Program-made: the position numbers and the translations under genes
The notes under the pieces: model-generated
The model's database searches: none
Told to the model about the DNA's origin: nothing
What the model saw: only the letters and a program-made list of their open reading frames with translations
Assembly (NCBI GenBank): GCA_947626695.1
Contig: CANQTE010000004.1
Coordinates: forward strand, 1 to 50,118
Origin: an uncultured Bacilli bacterium
GTDB lineage: Bacteria > Bacillota_I > Bacilli_A > RF39 > UBA660
Reading direction: 5' to 3'
DNA: 50,118 nucleotides
Shown: positions 10,132 through 18,977 of the stretch, in pieces
How positions within the stretch are numbered: the stretch's first letter is position 1
How the letters are laid out: the number at the start of each line of letters is the position of its first letter

Positions 10132-10137
10132 ATTATA
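10132..10137 (-). promoter_or_regulatory. -10 box of the GNAT-to-ftsH unit
   Basis: A perfect TATAAT on the minus strand with a weak TGTACA 18 bases upstream. The start would fall at or next to the ATG at 10125. Confidence 0.4.
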
Positions 10138-10161
10138 ACCTATTTTTTATACTTTGTACAG

Positions 10162-10183
10162 AAAAAACATTCTAAAAAGAATG
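10162..10183 (-). terminator. Intrinsic terminator of the ftsEX-pcsB unit
   Basis: On the minus strand CATTCT (10183-10178) pairs with AGAATG (10173-10168) around a 4-base loop, then TTTTTT. It follows the stop codon of the hydrolase gene by two bases. Confidence 0.85.
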
Positions 10184-10185
10184 CC

Positions 10186-11379
10186 TTAACCTTTATAAAA
10201 ATCTGTTCTTGATGTAAATCTATAACCTTCTCTATTAGGGAAACCCGGAGGTGTTATAACATAACCACTTCCCACATGATATGGATACCACCCCTTTGCT
10301 ACTCCAAAATGAAGATGAGCACCTGTTGTACATGTATCATATCCTCCATATGCTGAAGAAGTACTTCTTCCTCCACCAACTGTACCAATCACGGTATTTT
10401 GGTCTACTATATCTCCTACTTTAACGTTTATTTTAAGTAAATGATAATAAAATGTTGTATATTTAACTCCATTAACAGTTACATAAACATAAACACGATT
10501 ACCACCACAACTAGTTCTATTCATAATACTAGCAACTTGTCCTGCTGCCGCAGCATATATCGCTGTTCCCTCAGAGTTACCACCAATATCAATTGCATTA
10601 TGATAACTTCCCCATCTATAACCAATTGTACTTGTTATTACCCCATATTTAAGAGGCTTTAACCAAGTACCATTAACAGGAACCTTTGAACAGTCTGATA
10701 ATTTAACAGAATCGTCAGTTTTGCCTAAATTTTCTTTACATATTTTTACATTTTCGTCTAATATTTTCTTTGCCGATACCAATTTTTCGTCTATACTATT
10801 AGAATATTTATCAAACTCCGCGGCATTAGCCACTAATTTTTTAACTGTTTCTTCATAACTTACTATCTGTTTATCTAATTTAGCTTGTTTATCTTTTAAA
10901 GTTCTAACTAATTCTTCATTTTTCTTTATTTCTTCTTCTAAATTATCTACAGTATCTTGAATATAACCACTAACTTGTTTTACAGCTTCAATTCTTGTAA
11001 TCATCTCTGTCATACTAGTAGCACCCGTTACATATTCAACATATGCATTCTGCCCTTGTACTTGCTGCATATACTGTAAAACTTTTTCACTTTCCTTTTT
11101 TAAAGCTTCTATCTTTAAATTAGATTCTTCTATATCAGCTTGAGCTTCATTTTGTTCCATCTCTGCCATAGCTAAATCTTTCTGTGCTTGTTTTATCGCT
11201 GCCTCTTTTTCAGCTTGTTCTCTTTTAGCCGCGGCACTTTTATTATCACTTTGTTGCTTTTCATATAATAAATCATTATATGCTTTTCTTAAATCTCCAA
11301 GTGTTTCAGCATCTTTTGCCCAAACATCTTCTATACCTATAGATAGTACTATTAATATTACTAATATTATTTTTTTCAT
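10186..11379 (-). CDS. PcsB/EnvC-like murein hydrolase or activator, M23 domain
   Basis: A secreted 397-aa cell-division protein. A signal peptide (residues 1-21, cut near VWA-KD) is followed by a long coiled coil (about 25-235) and a C-terminal LytM/M23 domain. The zinc-site elements are visible: H in YHNAIDIG (about 264), and HLHFG near residue 355. In EnvC and PcsB the coiled coil is moved by FtsX to open or activate the hydrolase at the septum. The gene follows ftsX with a 4-base overlap, exactly the context of that complex. Confidence 0.9.
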   Translation of the reverse strand: MKKIILVILIVLSIGIEDVWAKDAETLGDLRKAYNDLLYEKQQSDNKSAAAKREQAEKEAAIKQAQKDLAMAEMEQNEAQADIEESNLKIEALKKESEKVLQYMQQVQGQNAYVEYVTGATSMTEMITRIEAVKQVSGYIQDTVDNLEEEIKKNEELVRTLKDKQAKLDKQIVSYEETVKKLVANAAEFDKYSNSIDEKLVSAKKILDENVKICKENLGKTDDSVKLSDCSKVPVNGTWLKPLKYGVITSTIGYRWGSYHNAIDIGGNSEGTAIYAAAAGQVASIMNRTSCGGNRVYVYVTVNGVKYTTFYYHLLKINVKVGDIVDQNTVIGTVGGGRSTSSAYGGYDTCTTGAHLHFGVAKGWYPYHVGSGYVITPPGFPNREGYRFTSRTDFYKG

Positions 11380-12269
11380 ATCTTTAAATACTTCCTAACT
11401 GCTCTAGAAGAACCAAACATACCTACAACAGAACCTATTATTACTAATACTAAAGATGTATAAAAAACAAATGGCATAGGCTTAACTAATTCTATTAACC
11501 CAAAAGAAACTGTTCCTCCTAACTTCTCATAAGCAATAATATACCCATATATTAATATAATAATTGGTATTAAAGAACCTACTATACCAAGTAAAAAACC
11601 TTCAATAATAAATGGTAACTTAATAGATGTATTACTACTTCCAACAAGCCTCATAATCTCTATCTCATTTCTTCTTGAAAATATTGTTAATTTAATTGTA
11701 TTACTAATTAAGAACGCTGTAACTATTACAAGTGCTATAACTATTGCAAAAGTAACATTTTTAATTACATCAAATACTGATATAATACCTTCTACCATTC
11801 CTTCTCCATAATTAGCATTTTGAATACCTGTAATATTTCTAATTTCTTTCGCCGTCGGTGCTAAATCTTTAACATCTACAACTGTTACTATAAAAGAATC
11901 TAATAAAGGATTAGTCTCTAAATAATCAAGAGTAACCTCTAAAGTTGAAGAATAACCCTTCATTTCTAATCTCCATTCTTCTTTACTTTTATAAACTACT
12001 TCTTTTATTCCCTCAATCTGTTTAATTTTATTTTCTATTTGCTTTACTTCATCACTACCTACATCTTTTTTAACATACGCAACAACAGTAAGTTCTTCTT
12101 CCATACTTTTAGTTACATGATTAACATTTACTGTTACAATAATAGCTAAAGCCACTAATATAAGAGTTATTGTTGTACATATAACACTTGCCATACTTAA
12201 ACTAAAATTCCTAAAAATACTCTTAAAAGAATCTCTAATACTTCTAATAATAATTCTAAATGGTTTCAC
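11376..12269 (-). CDS. ftsX: Cell-division ABC transporter permease FtsX
   Basis: Membrane partner of FtsE. 297 aa with four membrane helices (about 25-48, 173-193, 225-247, 268-290) and the extracellular loop of about 120 residues between helices 1 and 2 that in other species touches the murein hydrolase. The start is GTG. It lies 14 bases after ftsE and overlaps the hydrolase gene by ATGA. FtsEX does not transport a solute; it couples ATP hydrolysis to peptidoglycan cleavage at the septum. Confidence 0.95.
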   Translation of the reverse strand: MKPFRIIIRSIRDSFKSIFRNFSLSMASVICTTITLILVALAIIVTVNVNHVTKSMEEELTVVAYVKKDVGSDEVKQIENKIKQIEGIKEVVYKSKEEWRLEMKGYSSTLEVTLDYLETNPLLDSFIVTVVDVKDLAPTAKEIRNITGIQNANYGEGMVEGIISVFDVIKNVTFAIVIALVIVTAFLISNTIKLTIFSRRNEIEIMRLVGSSNTSIKLPFIIEGFLLGIVGSLIPIIILIYGYIIAYEKLGGTVSFGLIELVKPMPFVFYTSLVLVIIGSVVGMFGSSRAVRKYLKI

Positions 12270-12283
12270 TCCAAACTTCCTCT

Positions 12284-12985
12284 CTAAATAACTTCTTTTG
12301 TTTTATATGTTCCTATCGCATGGTCCTCTGCTAAAACACCATTATCAAGAATAATAACTCTTTTCTTCATTCTGTTAACTATATCTTTATCATGAGTAGC
12401 CATAATAATTGTTGTTCCTAAATCTTTATTAATAGCATCTAAAACTGTCATAATTTCTTTTGAAGTTTTAGCATCTAAATTTCCTGTTGGCTCATCACAA
12501 ATAAGTAATTTAGGGTTATTAACTATTGCTCTTGCTATACATACTCTTTGTTGCTCTCCTCCTGATAATTCATTAGGAAAACACCTAAGTTTGTCTTTTA
12601 ACCCAACATGGTCTAACGCTTTAACAACTTTTGGTCTAATATCTTTCCCTTTCATTCCTATACACTCTAAAGCAAAAGCAACATTTTCATATACTGTAAG
12701 TTTAGGTAATAATTTAAAATCTTGAAATACTATTCCAAGTTTTCTTCTTAATTTATAAACAGTTCTATTTCTTAATTTAGCAACATTAATACCACCAATT
12801 TCTACAATACCTTTTGTTGGTCTTTCTTCTCTATAAAGCATTTTAATAAGAGTTGATTTACCAGAACCACTAGCTCCAATAACGAAAACAAACTCTCCTT
12901 TATCTATATCTAAAGTTAAATCAGCAATCGCTGCAACACCATTTTTATATACTTTATAACAATTTTTAATGCGTATAAACTTCAT
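12284..12985 (-). CDS. ftsE: Cell-division ATP-binding protein FtsE
   Basis: The ABC ATPase of the FtsEX complex, 233 aa, usual length. Walker A GASGSGKST (about 37-45), Q-loop in FQDFKLLP, signature LSGGEQQR (about 140), Walker B LLICDEPTGNLD (about 159) and the switch His in MATHD are all present. AAAGGAG precedes the ATG. It is the first gene of the ftsE-ftsX-hydrolase operon, read from the promoter at 13015-13043. Confidence 0.97.
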   Translation of the reverse strand: MKFIRIKNCYKVYKNGVAAIADLTLDIDKGEFVFVIGASGSGKSTLIKMLYREERPTKGIVEIGGINVAKLRNRTVYKLRRKLGIVFQDFKLLPKLTVYENVAFALECIGMKGKDIRPKVVKALDHVGLKDKLRCFPNELSGGEQQRVCIARAIVNNPKLLICDEPTGNLDAKTSKEIMTVLDAINKDLGTTIIMATHDKDIVNRMKKRVIILDNGVLAEDHAIGTYKTKEVI

Positions 12986-13014
12986 TAAAATTCTCCTTTA
13001 CTAGCATACTCAAC

Positions 13015-13043
13015 ATTATATCATATCTTAGCAATTATTTAAA
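13015..13043 (-). promoter_or_regulatory. Promoter of the ftsEX operon
   Basis: Minus-strand TTTAAA (13043-13038), a 17-base spacer and a perfect TATAAT (13020-13015) with TG one base upstream (extended -10). Confidence 0.5.
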
Positions 13044-13139
13044 CACCAAAAAATGGAAAATATTTATGTCAAAATCTATGCTATCTTAAAATTAACTGCT
13101 ATAATTAAAATTCATTACATATCAAATTTATTTAAAATA

Positions 13140-13958
13140 TTAACCTAAATTGTTAATCTCAACTAACTTAATTTTCTTTTCTTTTTCTAATTCTTTAAGA
13201 CTTTTTTCAGGTGTAGGTAAATCTTCCGGCATTGCACCACCGTTCTTACTTATAACTTCTCTAATATTTTTACCAATAGTATAATGTACTTGATTGGCAT
13301 CATTTTCTGTTTTAATATTATCTCTTTTTAATTTTGCCTCTGTTTGAGAAATTCTAAATAAATTAGCTATTAGTTCTTCACTACCCATATTATCTAATAT
13401 ATCTTCTCTATATCTTAACCCTTTTCTTCTTGCTATATCGTCTGCTGTCTCTCCATTATATAAGCCTTTATACCCAGCATTATGAAACTTATCAAAATTC
13501 TTTACTCCAGCTTTTTTAGCAACTTGATTTAATGAATAATTACCTTTTCCTTTCTCATCTTCTGATAAATTACTATACTCTGTTTCTAAAATCTCTTGCT
13601 TTCTCGTTTGAACAGCAAAATAAGCTTGCCCAAGTGCAACATTTTCTTTTCTACTATCTCCATTTTGAACAATTAAATAACAAGCATATCTTGATAATTT
13701 ATAATCATTTTGTTTTCTTTCCGCACCAGAACCTATAGACACCATTTTTCCCACTTGGGAAAAATGGTCCTCAACAAAATTATGGCTTTTTTCACAAGCT
13801 ACCATAGCACTATCTATAACATTATTAAATTTATCCCATCTTTTATATTCAAGTGCTACCATTAATTCTCTCGCATACCAATATTCATTTCCAAATTCGT
13901 CAACATGTTTAATACTCTCAAAAATATTTTCTTGATATTTTTTTAAATTATTTTCCAT
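13140..13958 (-). CDS. dinD: DinD-like DNA-damage-inducible protein
   Basis: A 272-aa homologue of E. coli DinD, with the BRO/KilA-N-like N-terminal region (EYWYARELMVALEYKRW, about residues 25-41) and the conserved YKLSRYACYLIVQNGD segment (about 86-101). In E. coli DinD is SOS-induced and limits RecA filament function. It stands alone with its own promoter. The ATG at 13958 is chosen because GGAGG lies ten bases before it, while the in-frame TTG three codons upstream abuts GGAGG. Such genes are often mobile. Confidence 0.85.
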   Translation of the reverse strand: MENNLKKYQENIFESIKHVDEFGNEYWYARELMVALEYKRWDKFNNVIDSAMVACEKSHNFVEDHFSQVGKMVSIGSGAERKQNDYKLSRYACYLIVQNGDSRKENVALGQAYFAVQTRKQEILETEYSNLSEDEKGKGNYSLNQVAKKAGVKNFDKFHNAGYKGLYNGETADDIARRKGLRYREDILDNMGSEELIANLFRISQTEAKLKRDNIKTENDANQVHYTIGKNIREVISKNGGAMPEDLPTPEKSLKELEKEKKIKLVEINNLG

Positions 13959-13984
13959 TTTCTTCAACCTCCACCCAATTTAGA

Positions 13985-14046
13985 AAACAAAACATTTGTT
14001 TACCTTAACGTATTAACAATATATCATATAATTTTATCTATGTCAA
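13985..14046 (-). promoter_or_regulatory. dinD promoter with putative operator
   Basis: Perfect TTGACA (14046-14041), 17-base spacer and TATATT (14023-14018) on the minus strand. Just downstream lie AAACAAA-aca-TTTGTTT (13985-14001), a 7-bp inverted repeat, and TTAA-cgta-TTAA (about 14005-14016). A repressor bound there would block the start. Neither matches the usual Gram-positive LexA box exactly. Confidence 0.6.
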
Positions 14047-14081
14047 CTTATTTTATAACAAGAATTTCGCAAATAATATTA

Positions 14082-14112
14082 CAAAAAAATGATAACCTCA
14101 TTTTAAGTTATC
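14082..14112 (-). terminator. Terminator of the SipW-type protein gene
   Basis: Minus-strand GATAAC pairs with GTTATC (14112-14107 with 14096-14091), then a T-rich run over 14089-14082. Confidence 0.75.
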
Positions 14113-14133
14113 ACTCACATTTATTATTCTTAA

Positions 14134-14760
14134 TTAAACTGCACTTCTCGCTGTGAAAGCAACTTTAGCACTTAAACTACCATTTAATAAACCATTTTGC
14201 TGTGCACTAGGATTATTATGTAGCCAAACATATAAACGATATTTCTTGGTTGCACCTTTATTTATAGTAAGACCAGCTTTCAACGTTAAATTATTAGCTG
14301 TTACACCACTAAAACTACCAGTCGCGCTTCCACCAGTCATAGTTCCAAGTGAACTAGGAACTCCATCTGTAACATCCACTAAAGCCCATTTAACATCAGC
14401 ACTTTGAAAATTACTAGTCAAATTAAGCTCTGTTAAATAAATATCATAGCTAGCTTTATCAATATTAGTAGCATCATTTGGTAACGCAATTGTAAACTCT
14501 GTATAATTTGCAGAACTTGCAAGTACAGCATCATCATTTAATAAACCAGAATTATTAATCTTAATATATTTATCAGAAACAGTGGCAAACGTCATTACAA
14601 GATTTCCACTTGTAACAGTAACATTATTATTACCTCCACCATCTTTAACACCATTAACAAAATACGCATAAGAACCACTTATTCCCACAACTATAAAAGA
14701 TATAGTAATAATTAAAGCTGCGAGCATATTATTTATTTTTGCAACACTTTCATTATTCAT
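14134..14760 (-). CDS. Secreted TasA/CotN-like protein with SipW-type signal
   Basis: A 208-aa protein with an N-terminal hydrophobic segment ending SGSYAYF (about residues 11-34), the pattern of SipW-processed TasA, TapA and camelysin-like proteins. The remainder is beta-rich and Thr/Ser/Asn-rich. In Bacillus such proteins form biofilm fibres; here the function is inference. The start at ATG 14760 is preferred because AGGTGAG precedes it; a GTG three codons earlier overlaps that site. It is a single-gene unit between terminators, and no signal peptidase gene is beside it. Confidence 0.65.
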   Translation of the reverse strand: MNNESVAKINNMLAALIITISFIVVGISGSYAYFVNGVKDGGGNNNVTVTSGNLVMTFATVSDKYIKINNSGLLNDDAVLASSANYTEFTIALPNDATNIDKASYDIYLTELNLTSNFQSADVKWALVDVTDGVPSSLGTMTGGSATGSFSGVTANNLTLKAGLTINKGATKKYRLYVWLHNNPSAQQNGLLNGSLSAKVAFTARSAV

Positions 14761-14783
14761 TATTCTCACCTATTCTCTAATTA

Positions 14784-14812
14784 ATTGTACCAAAAAAAAA
14801 TCATTTAGACAA
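14784..14812 (-). promoter_or_regulatory. Promoter of the SipW-type protein gene
   Basis: Minus-strand TTGTCT (14812-14807), 17-base spacer and TACAAT (14789-14784), about 24 bases before the ATG. It overlaps the bidirectional hairpin at 14792-14830. Confidence 0.45.
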
Positions 14813-14830
14813 TACTAAATGATAAAAAAA
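14792..14830. terminator. Bidirectional intrinsic terminator
   Basis: ATCATTTAG (14800-14808) pairs perfectly with CTAAATGAT (14815-14823), six-base loop. A runs lie on the left (14792-14799) and right (14824-14830), so each strand has a T tail. Confidence 0.7.
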
Positions 14831-14855
14831 TTACCGACTTAAACTTTTTCTTATC

Positions 14856-14899
14856 TTGACATCAAAAACTATACTAATATAATGTCTATCTTATGTCAA
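14856..14899. promoter_or_regulatory. Overlapping opposed promoters in an inverted repeat
   Basis: Rightward: TTGACA (14856-14861), 16-base spacer, TATAAT (14878-14883). Leftward: TTGACA (14899-14894), 17-base spacer, TAGTAT (14876-14871). The two -35 boxes are the arms of an inverted repeat TTGACAT/ATGTCAA. Each would run into a terminator hairpin within 20-75 bases. Confidence 0.45.
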
Positions 14900-14901
14900 G
14901 T

Positions 14902-14923
14902 AAAAAAGTCTTAACGACTTTTT
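14902..14923. terminator. Terminator after the 120-aa gene
   Basis: AAAAAGTC (14903-14910) pairs with GACTTTTT (14916-14923), loop of five. It includes the stop codon of the gene ending at 14911 and can act in both directions. Confidence 0.7.
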
Positions 14924-15273
14924 CCTTTTTCTTTTTCTTCTTTTAACTTAGCATCTATATGTATTGCAAGATTTACAAGTTGATAAGAATGTAAATATTC
15001 TGTTACACCACGCATATAAACTACTTTTCTAACATCACTTGGAAGATTATCTTTATAATATATAGCTAAATATGGAGTAACATATTCTACCATAGCATTT
15101 ATAAGTTTATATCTATAAGTTGCATCACAAAGTATTCTACGAGCTAAATCTAAATTTGCTCTTTCTCTACTAAATCTATTAGGAATATCTTCAGAATATT
15201 TTACTAATAAAAACTTATCGATATTTTCATTAATATATTGTACTAAGTCCTCTTCATACTCATTTCTATTCAC
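14911..15273 (-). CDS. Hypothetical protein, 120 aa
   Basis: Unrecognised. The protein is helical and charged, ends in a Lys/Glu-rich tail and has no membrane segment. I start it at GTG 15273, preceded by GAGGTG at the right distance. A longer frame from TTG 15345 is unlikely because that TTG is the first triplet of a perfect -35 box (15345-15340) whose -10 box follows at the correct distance. It lies just after pheT with its own promoter and ends in a terminator. Confidence 0.6.
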   Translation of the reverse strand: MNRNEYEEDLVQYINENIDKFLLVKYSEDIPNRFSRERANLDLARRILCDATYRYKLINAMVEYVTPYLAIYYKDNLPSDVRKVVYMRGVTEYLHSYQLVNLAIHIDAKLKEEKEKGKSR

Positions 15274-15316
15274 TTTTTTCACCTCAAATATCCCCCTTTC
15301 TTTAAATATGTTTGCT

Positions 15317-15345
15317 ATACTAACATATTTTCCCAAACTTGTCAA
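15317..15345 (-). promoter_or_regulatory. Promoter downstream of pheT
   Basis: Perfect TTGACA (15345-15340), 17-base spacer and TAGTAT (15322-15317) on the minus strand, four bases after the pheT stop. It serves the 120-aa gene. Confidence 0.7.
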
Positions 15346-15348
15346 GTA

Positions 15349-17670
15349 CTATTCTTCTATTATTAATTCCTTATTCTTTACATATTCCATAAATCTCTCT
15401 TTAAAGTTTTGAATATCTTTTTGTTCCAATGTTTTATTTTTGCTTCCTATTACATATCTAATTGTATATTTATCTTGATATATTCCCATAAGTTCATAAC
15501 TTTGTATTAAATTACTCTTAAACTCTTTTAAAATACTTTCTAAATATTCATATTTTTTATTATCTAACTTAATTGTATAATCTAAACTTACAGTTGGATA
15601 TTTACTTATTTCTTTTGCTAAAATATTATTCTTATCTAAATTAACAAATAAATCAAAATCAATATCTGCCATCACAACTATCTTTTTCTTAGCTATTTTA
15701 CTAACTAAACTCTTATTTAAAACATTAATTTCTCCTATTATTTTATTATCTACAAATACTATTTTACTCAAAACTTTATTATAGTATTCTTTAACACTTT
15801 CATTTTCTTTAAAACTAATATCTTTATTTTTATATACTTTAAATAAATATTTAATAACCATCTTAAGTTTATTATAAATACTCTCTAAATTCTTATCTTC
15901 ATCCGCTAAAATAATACTCAAAACTCTTTTATTTTCATTATTAACAATTATCGTACCTATCTCAAATATTTGAAAACTATTATAATTTTTAAAATTCTCT
16001 TTCACTATATCGATTAAAGATAAAGATAAATCATCTCTAAGTATATTATTAGTATCTTTTCCTAATATCTTAACATTATCTTTAACTATTCCTAAATCTT
16101 TTAAAAGCCCACTGTCAAACCATATATAACTATGTACTTCATTCATATCAAACTTAGTAGCAAGTATTTTCTTAACATCTATTTCTTCATTAAAAATATT
16201 ATCTAATTCTTTACTAATTAAATCTAATTTTAATGGTTTAGGTTGAAACTTTTCAAGTCCATATAATCTTTCTATTTCCTCAATTAAATCTTCTTTAATT
16301 TTAATATCTTTCGTCGCTCTAAAAGTAGGAACAGTAACTAAATAATTATCTTTATTTACTTTAACTTTAAAACCTAAAGATTCTAAAATATTAACTACTT
16401 CTTTATCACTTAATGTAAATCCCATATAAGTCTCTAATGTTTTTTTATCTAAAAGAATTTCTTCTTCTTTTAATTTTTCAGGATAAATATCTGTTAAATT
16501 AGAAGTTATAATCATATCTTTATTTTCTTGTTTTAAAAGGTACGCTAGTCTTTTTAAAGCAAAATCAGTCATATTTGGGTCTAAACTTTTCTCATAACGC
16601 GCACTAGCTTCTGTTCTAAGTCCTAACTTTACTGCTCCTCTTCTTATAACTCCAGCATTAAAATTAGCACTTTCTAAAAATACTTCTGTTGTATCAGGTA
16701 ATATTTCACTATCTAAACCACCCATAATTCCTGCAATACCAAAATATTTATCACCATTTTTAATCATTAATATATCTGAAGTTAAAGTCCTTTCTACTCC
16801 ATCTAAAGTAGTAAACGTATCATTATCATTTGCAAGTCCTACTTCAATATTTTTAACAACTCTCGCATCAAAAGCATGCATAGGTTGTCCTAATTCTAAC
16901 ATCAAATAATTTGTTAAATCAACTAATAAAGAAATAGAACGCATACCTACATAATATAAAAATATTTGCATATCTAAAGGTGTTTTATTATTAGTAATAT
17001 TCTTAATTTTTAACCCACAATAACGACTACAAAAAGTACTATTAATTTTAATATCTAAATCTTCTTTATCATTTTTAATTTCTAAAGTATCTATTGGTAA
17101 AAGCTTATTTCCTGTTATTGCACAAATTTCTCTTGCTATTCCTAAATGTCCCCATAAATCTGGTCTATTAGTTAAACTTTTATTATCTATTTCCACAATT
17201 ATATCTTGAATAGGAAGTAAATCTTTTATATCAGAACCATTTTTAAAATCTTGAGGAAGTTCTATAATACCATCATGATTATCACTTATTTGTAATTCTC
17301 TTCCACTACAACACATACCATTAGACATAACTCCCCTTAAAGGACGAGCTTTAATTTCCCTGCCATCTATATGTCCTCCCACTTTAACATAAGCAGTTTT
17401 AAGCCCTACTCTTACATTCGGAGCTCCACATACAACTTGTATATAATCTTTATCTCCAATATCTACTTTTAATATATGCATATGGTCACTATCAGGATGA
17501 TTTTCGCATTCCATAATCTCTGCTACAACTACATTATCAAAACTATTCCCAACTTCTTTAACACTTTCTACTTCTGCTGTTCTTATTGTAAAAATATCCC
17601 ATATTTTTAACCAATCTATTTTAGCATCTTTATTTATATAACTTTTAAGTTTATTACATGATATTAACAT
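15349..17670 (-). CDS. pheT: Phenylalanyl-tRNA synthetase beta subunit
   Basis: The beta chain of the (alpha-beta)2 enzyme that charges tRNA-Phe; it also edits mischarged Tyr. Domains in order: an EMAP-II-like tRNA-binding domain (about residues 40-150), the B3/B4 editing domain (about 200-380), B5 (about 400-470), the core catalytic-like module, and a C-terminal FDX-ACB anticodon domain (about 680-773, starting KEISKYPTVSLDYTIKL). The length of 773 aa is normal. AAAGGAGG precedes the ATG, 21 bases after pheS, in the same T-box-controlled operon. Confidence 0.97.
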   Translation of the reverse strand: MLISCNKLKSYINKDAKIDWLKIWDIFTIRTAEVESVKEVGNSFDNVVVAEIMECENHPDSDHMHILKVDIGDKDYIQVVCGAPNVRVGLKTAYVKVGGHIDGREIKARPLRGVMSNGMCCSGRELQISDNHDGIIELPQDFKNGSDIKDLLPIQDIIVEIDNKSLTNRPDLWGHLGIAREICAITGNKLLPIDTLEIKNDKEDLDIKINSTFCSRYCGLKIKNITNNKTPLDMQIFLYYVGMRSISLLVDLTNYLMLELGQPMHAFDARVVKNIEVGLANDNDTFTTLDGVERTLTSDILMIKNGDKYFGIAGIMGGLDSEILPDTTEVFLESANFNAGVIRRGAVKLGLRTEASARYEKSLDPNMTDFALKRLAYLLKQENKDMIITSNLTDIYPEKLKEEEILLDKKTLETYMGFTLSDKEVVNILESLGFKVKVNKDNYLVTVPTFRATKDIKIKEDLIEEIERLYGLEKFQPKPLKLDLISKELDNIFNEEIDVKKILATKFDMNEVHSYIWFDSGLLKDLGIVKDNVKILGKDTNNILRDDLSLSLIDIVKENFKNYNSFQIFEIGTIIVNNENKRVLSIILADEDKNLESIYNKLKMVIKYLFKVYKNKDISFKENESVKEYYNKVLSKIVFVDNKIIGEINVLNKSLVSKIAKKKIVVMADIDFDLFVNLDKNNILAKEISKYPTVSLDYTIKLDNKKYEYLESILKEFKSNLIQSYELMGIYQDKYTIRYVIGSKNKTLEQKDIQNFKERFMEYVKNKELIIEE

Positions 17671-17691
17671 ATTTTTATCCTCCTTCTCTAT

Positions 17692-18696
17692 TTATATCTT
17701 AAATTCCTTTAAATATCTTATATCTCCACTATTTAAATATCTTATATCATTTATTTTATATTTCATCATTGCCAGTCTTGTAAGCCCTATTCCAAAAGCA
17801 AAACCAGTATAAACATCTGGGTCTATTCCTCCTGCTCTTAAAACATTAGGATGGACCATACCACAACCAATTAATTCAATCCAACCTTCATTTTTACAAG
17901 TAGGACAACCTTTTCCTCCACACATAACACAAGATATATCCATCTCATAACTAGGCTCTGTAAATGGGAAAAAACCTGGTCTAAGTCTAACCTTAACATC
18001 AGTTTTAAACACTTCACTTAAAACACACTCCATAACATACATTAAATTTGGTGTAGAAACTCCTTTATCTATTACCATACCTTCAATTTGAAAGAAAGTA
18101 TTTTCATGATTAGCATCTAAATCTTCATTTCTAAATGTTCTTCCTGGGGCACAAATTCTAAGTGGTGCTCCATATTTTTCCATCGCATGTATTTGATTAT
18201 CACTAGTTTGTGTTCTAAGAAGCATACCATTATCTAAATAATATGTATCTTGCATATCTCTTGCAGGATGGTCTTTAGGTATATTTAAAGCTTCAAAATT
18301 ATAATATTCTGTTTCCATCTCTGGTCCACTTACTACTGTAAAACCCATTCTCTTTAATATATCTGTAACTTCTTTAGCAACAATAGTAACAGGATGTAAA
18401 GAACCTGTTTTAACTTCATAATCAACTGTATCGTCAAAAGATATATCAAGTTTATTTTCCATATCTTCTAACTTTTTATTAATTAATTCTTCTAATTCTT
18501 TCTTAGTACTATTAATTAAACTACCATACTTTCTTTTATCTTCTACACTCATATCTTTTAATGATGCTAATAACTCTTGTATCTCACTTTTTTTACCAAC
18601 ATACATAGATTTAATATTAAGAATATCTGCTTCTTTTAAATCTTTTTTTAACTCTTGTTTTAAGTTTTCCTTAATTTTTGCTATTTTTTCTTCCAT
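17692..18696 (-). CDS. pheS: Phenylalanyl-tRNA synthetase alpha subunit
   Basis: The catalytic class II subunit. An N-terminal coiled coil (about residues 1-85) binds tRNA, followed by motif 2 (FRNEDLDANHENTFFQIEG, about 195-213) and motif 3 (FGIGLTRLAMM, about 308-318). A small Cys cluster CVMCGGKGCPTC lies in the middle. I start at ATG 18696, which follows AGGAGGAAAG. A longer frame upstream would translate the T-box antiterminator, so it is rejected. Length 334 aa is typical. Confidence 0.97.
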   Translation of the reverse strand: MEEKIAKIKENLKQELKKDLKEADILNIKSMYVGKKSEIQELLASLKDMSVEDKRKYGSLINSTKKELEELINKKLEDMENKLDISFDDTVDYEVKTGSLHPVTIVAKEVTDILKRMGFTVVSGPEMETEYYNFEALNIPKDHPARDMQDTYYLDNGMLLRTQTSDNQIHAMEKYGAPLRICAPGRTFRNEDLDANHENTFFQIEGMVIDKGVSTPNLMYVMECVLSEVFKTDVKVRLRPGFFPFTEPSYEMDISCVMCGGKGCPTCKNEGWIELIGCGMVHPNVLRAGGIDPDVYTGFAFGIGLTRLAMMKYKINDIRYLNSGDIRYLKEFKI

Positions 18697-18717
18697 TTTA
18701 TCTTTCCTCCTATACAT

Positions 18718-18945
18718 AAAAAAATCTAGTCTATTGGGGCGAATTATCGCGGTACCACCCAACTTCCTAGATTTACTAGCTTATTTTTCGTTTATAGCAC
18801 GACATACTATTAAAACTCCTAAGTATGAATTTCTTTACTTCTCTTATCTTTAAGTACTTTCAGCCTCGATACTTAATCTCTATTTAAGAACTAGAAGTAA
18901 ATACTAATTACTTAATCAACATTTATATCACATATTTTAACACTT
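18718..18945 (-). promoter_or_regulatory. T-box riboswitch of pheST
   Basis: The minus strand carries the T-box core GGGTGGTACCGCG (18760-18748), which pairs with the free CCA end of uncharged tRNA. AAATCTAG (18774-18767) can pair with CTAGATTT (18729-18722), followed by a T run, giving the competing terminator. Upstream, about 170 bases of paired, AGTA- and GAGG-containing leader would form stem I. A Phe specifier (TTC) is present in the leader, but I cannot place it with certainty. The 5' limit is approximate. Confidence 0.93.
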
Positions 18946-18977
18946 AAATAAATAAAATGCAATATGCTTAGTATAAA

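Noticed and set aside
15274-15345. N-terminal extension of the 120-aa protein from TTG 15345
   Set aside because: The TTG is part of a perfect TTGACA -35 box with a correctly spaced -10, so the bases would not be transcribed as coding sequence.
18697-18762. Longer pheS frame beginning in the leader
   Set aside because: It would translate the T-box core; AGGAGG lies before ATG 18696, which gives the normal PheS N-terminus.
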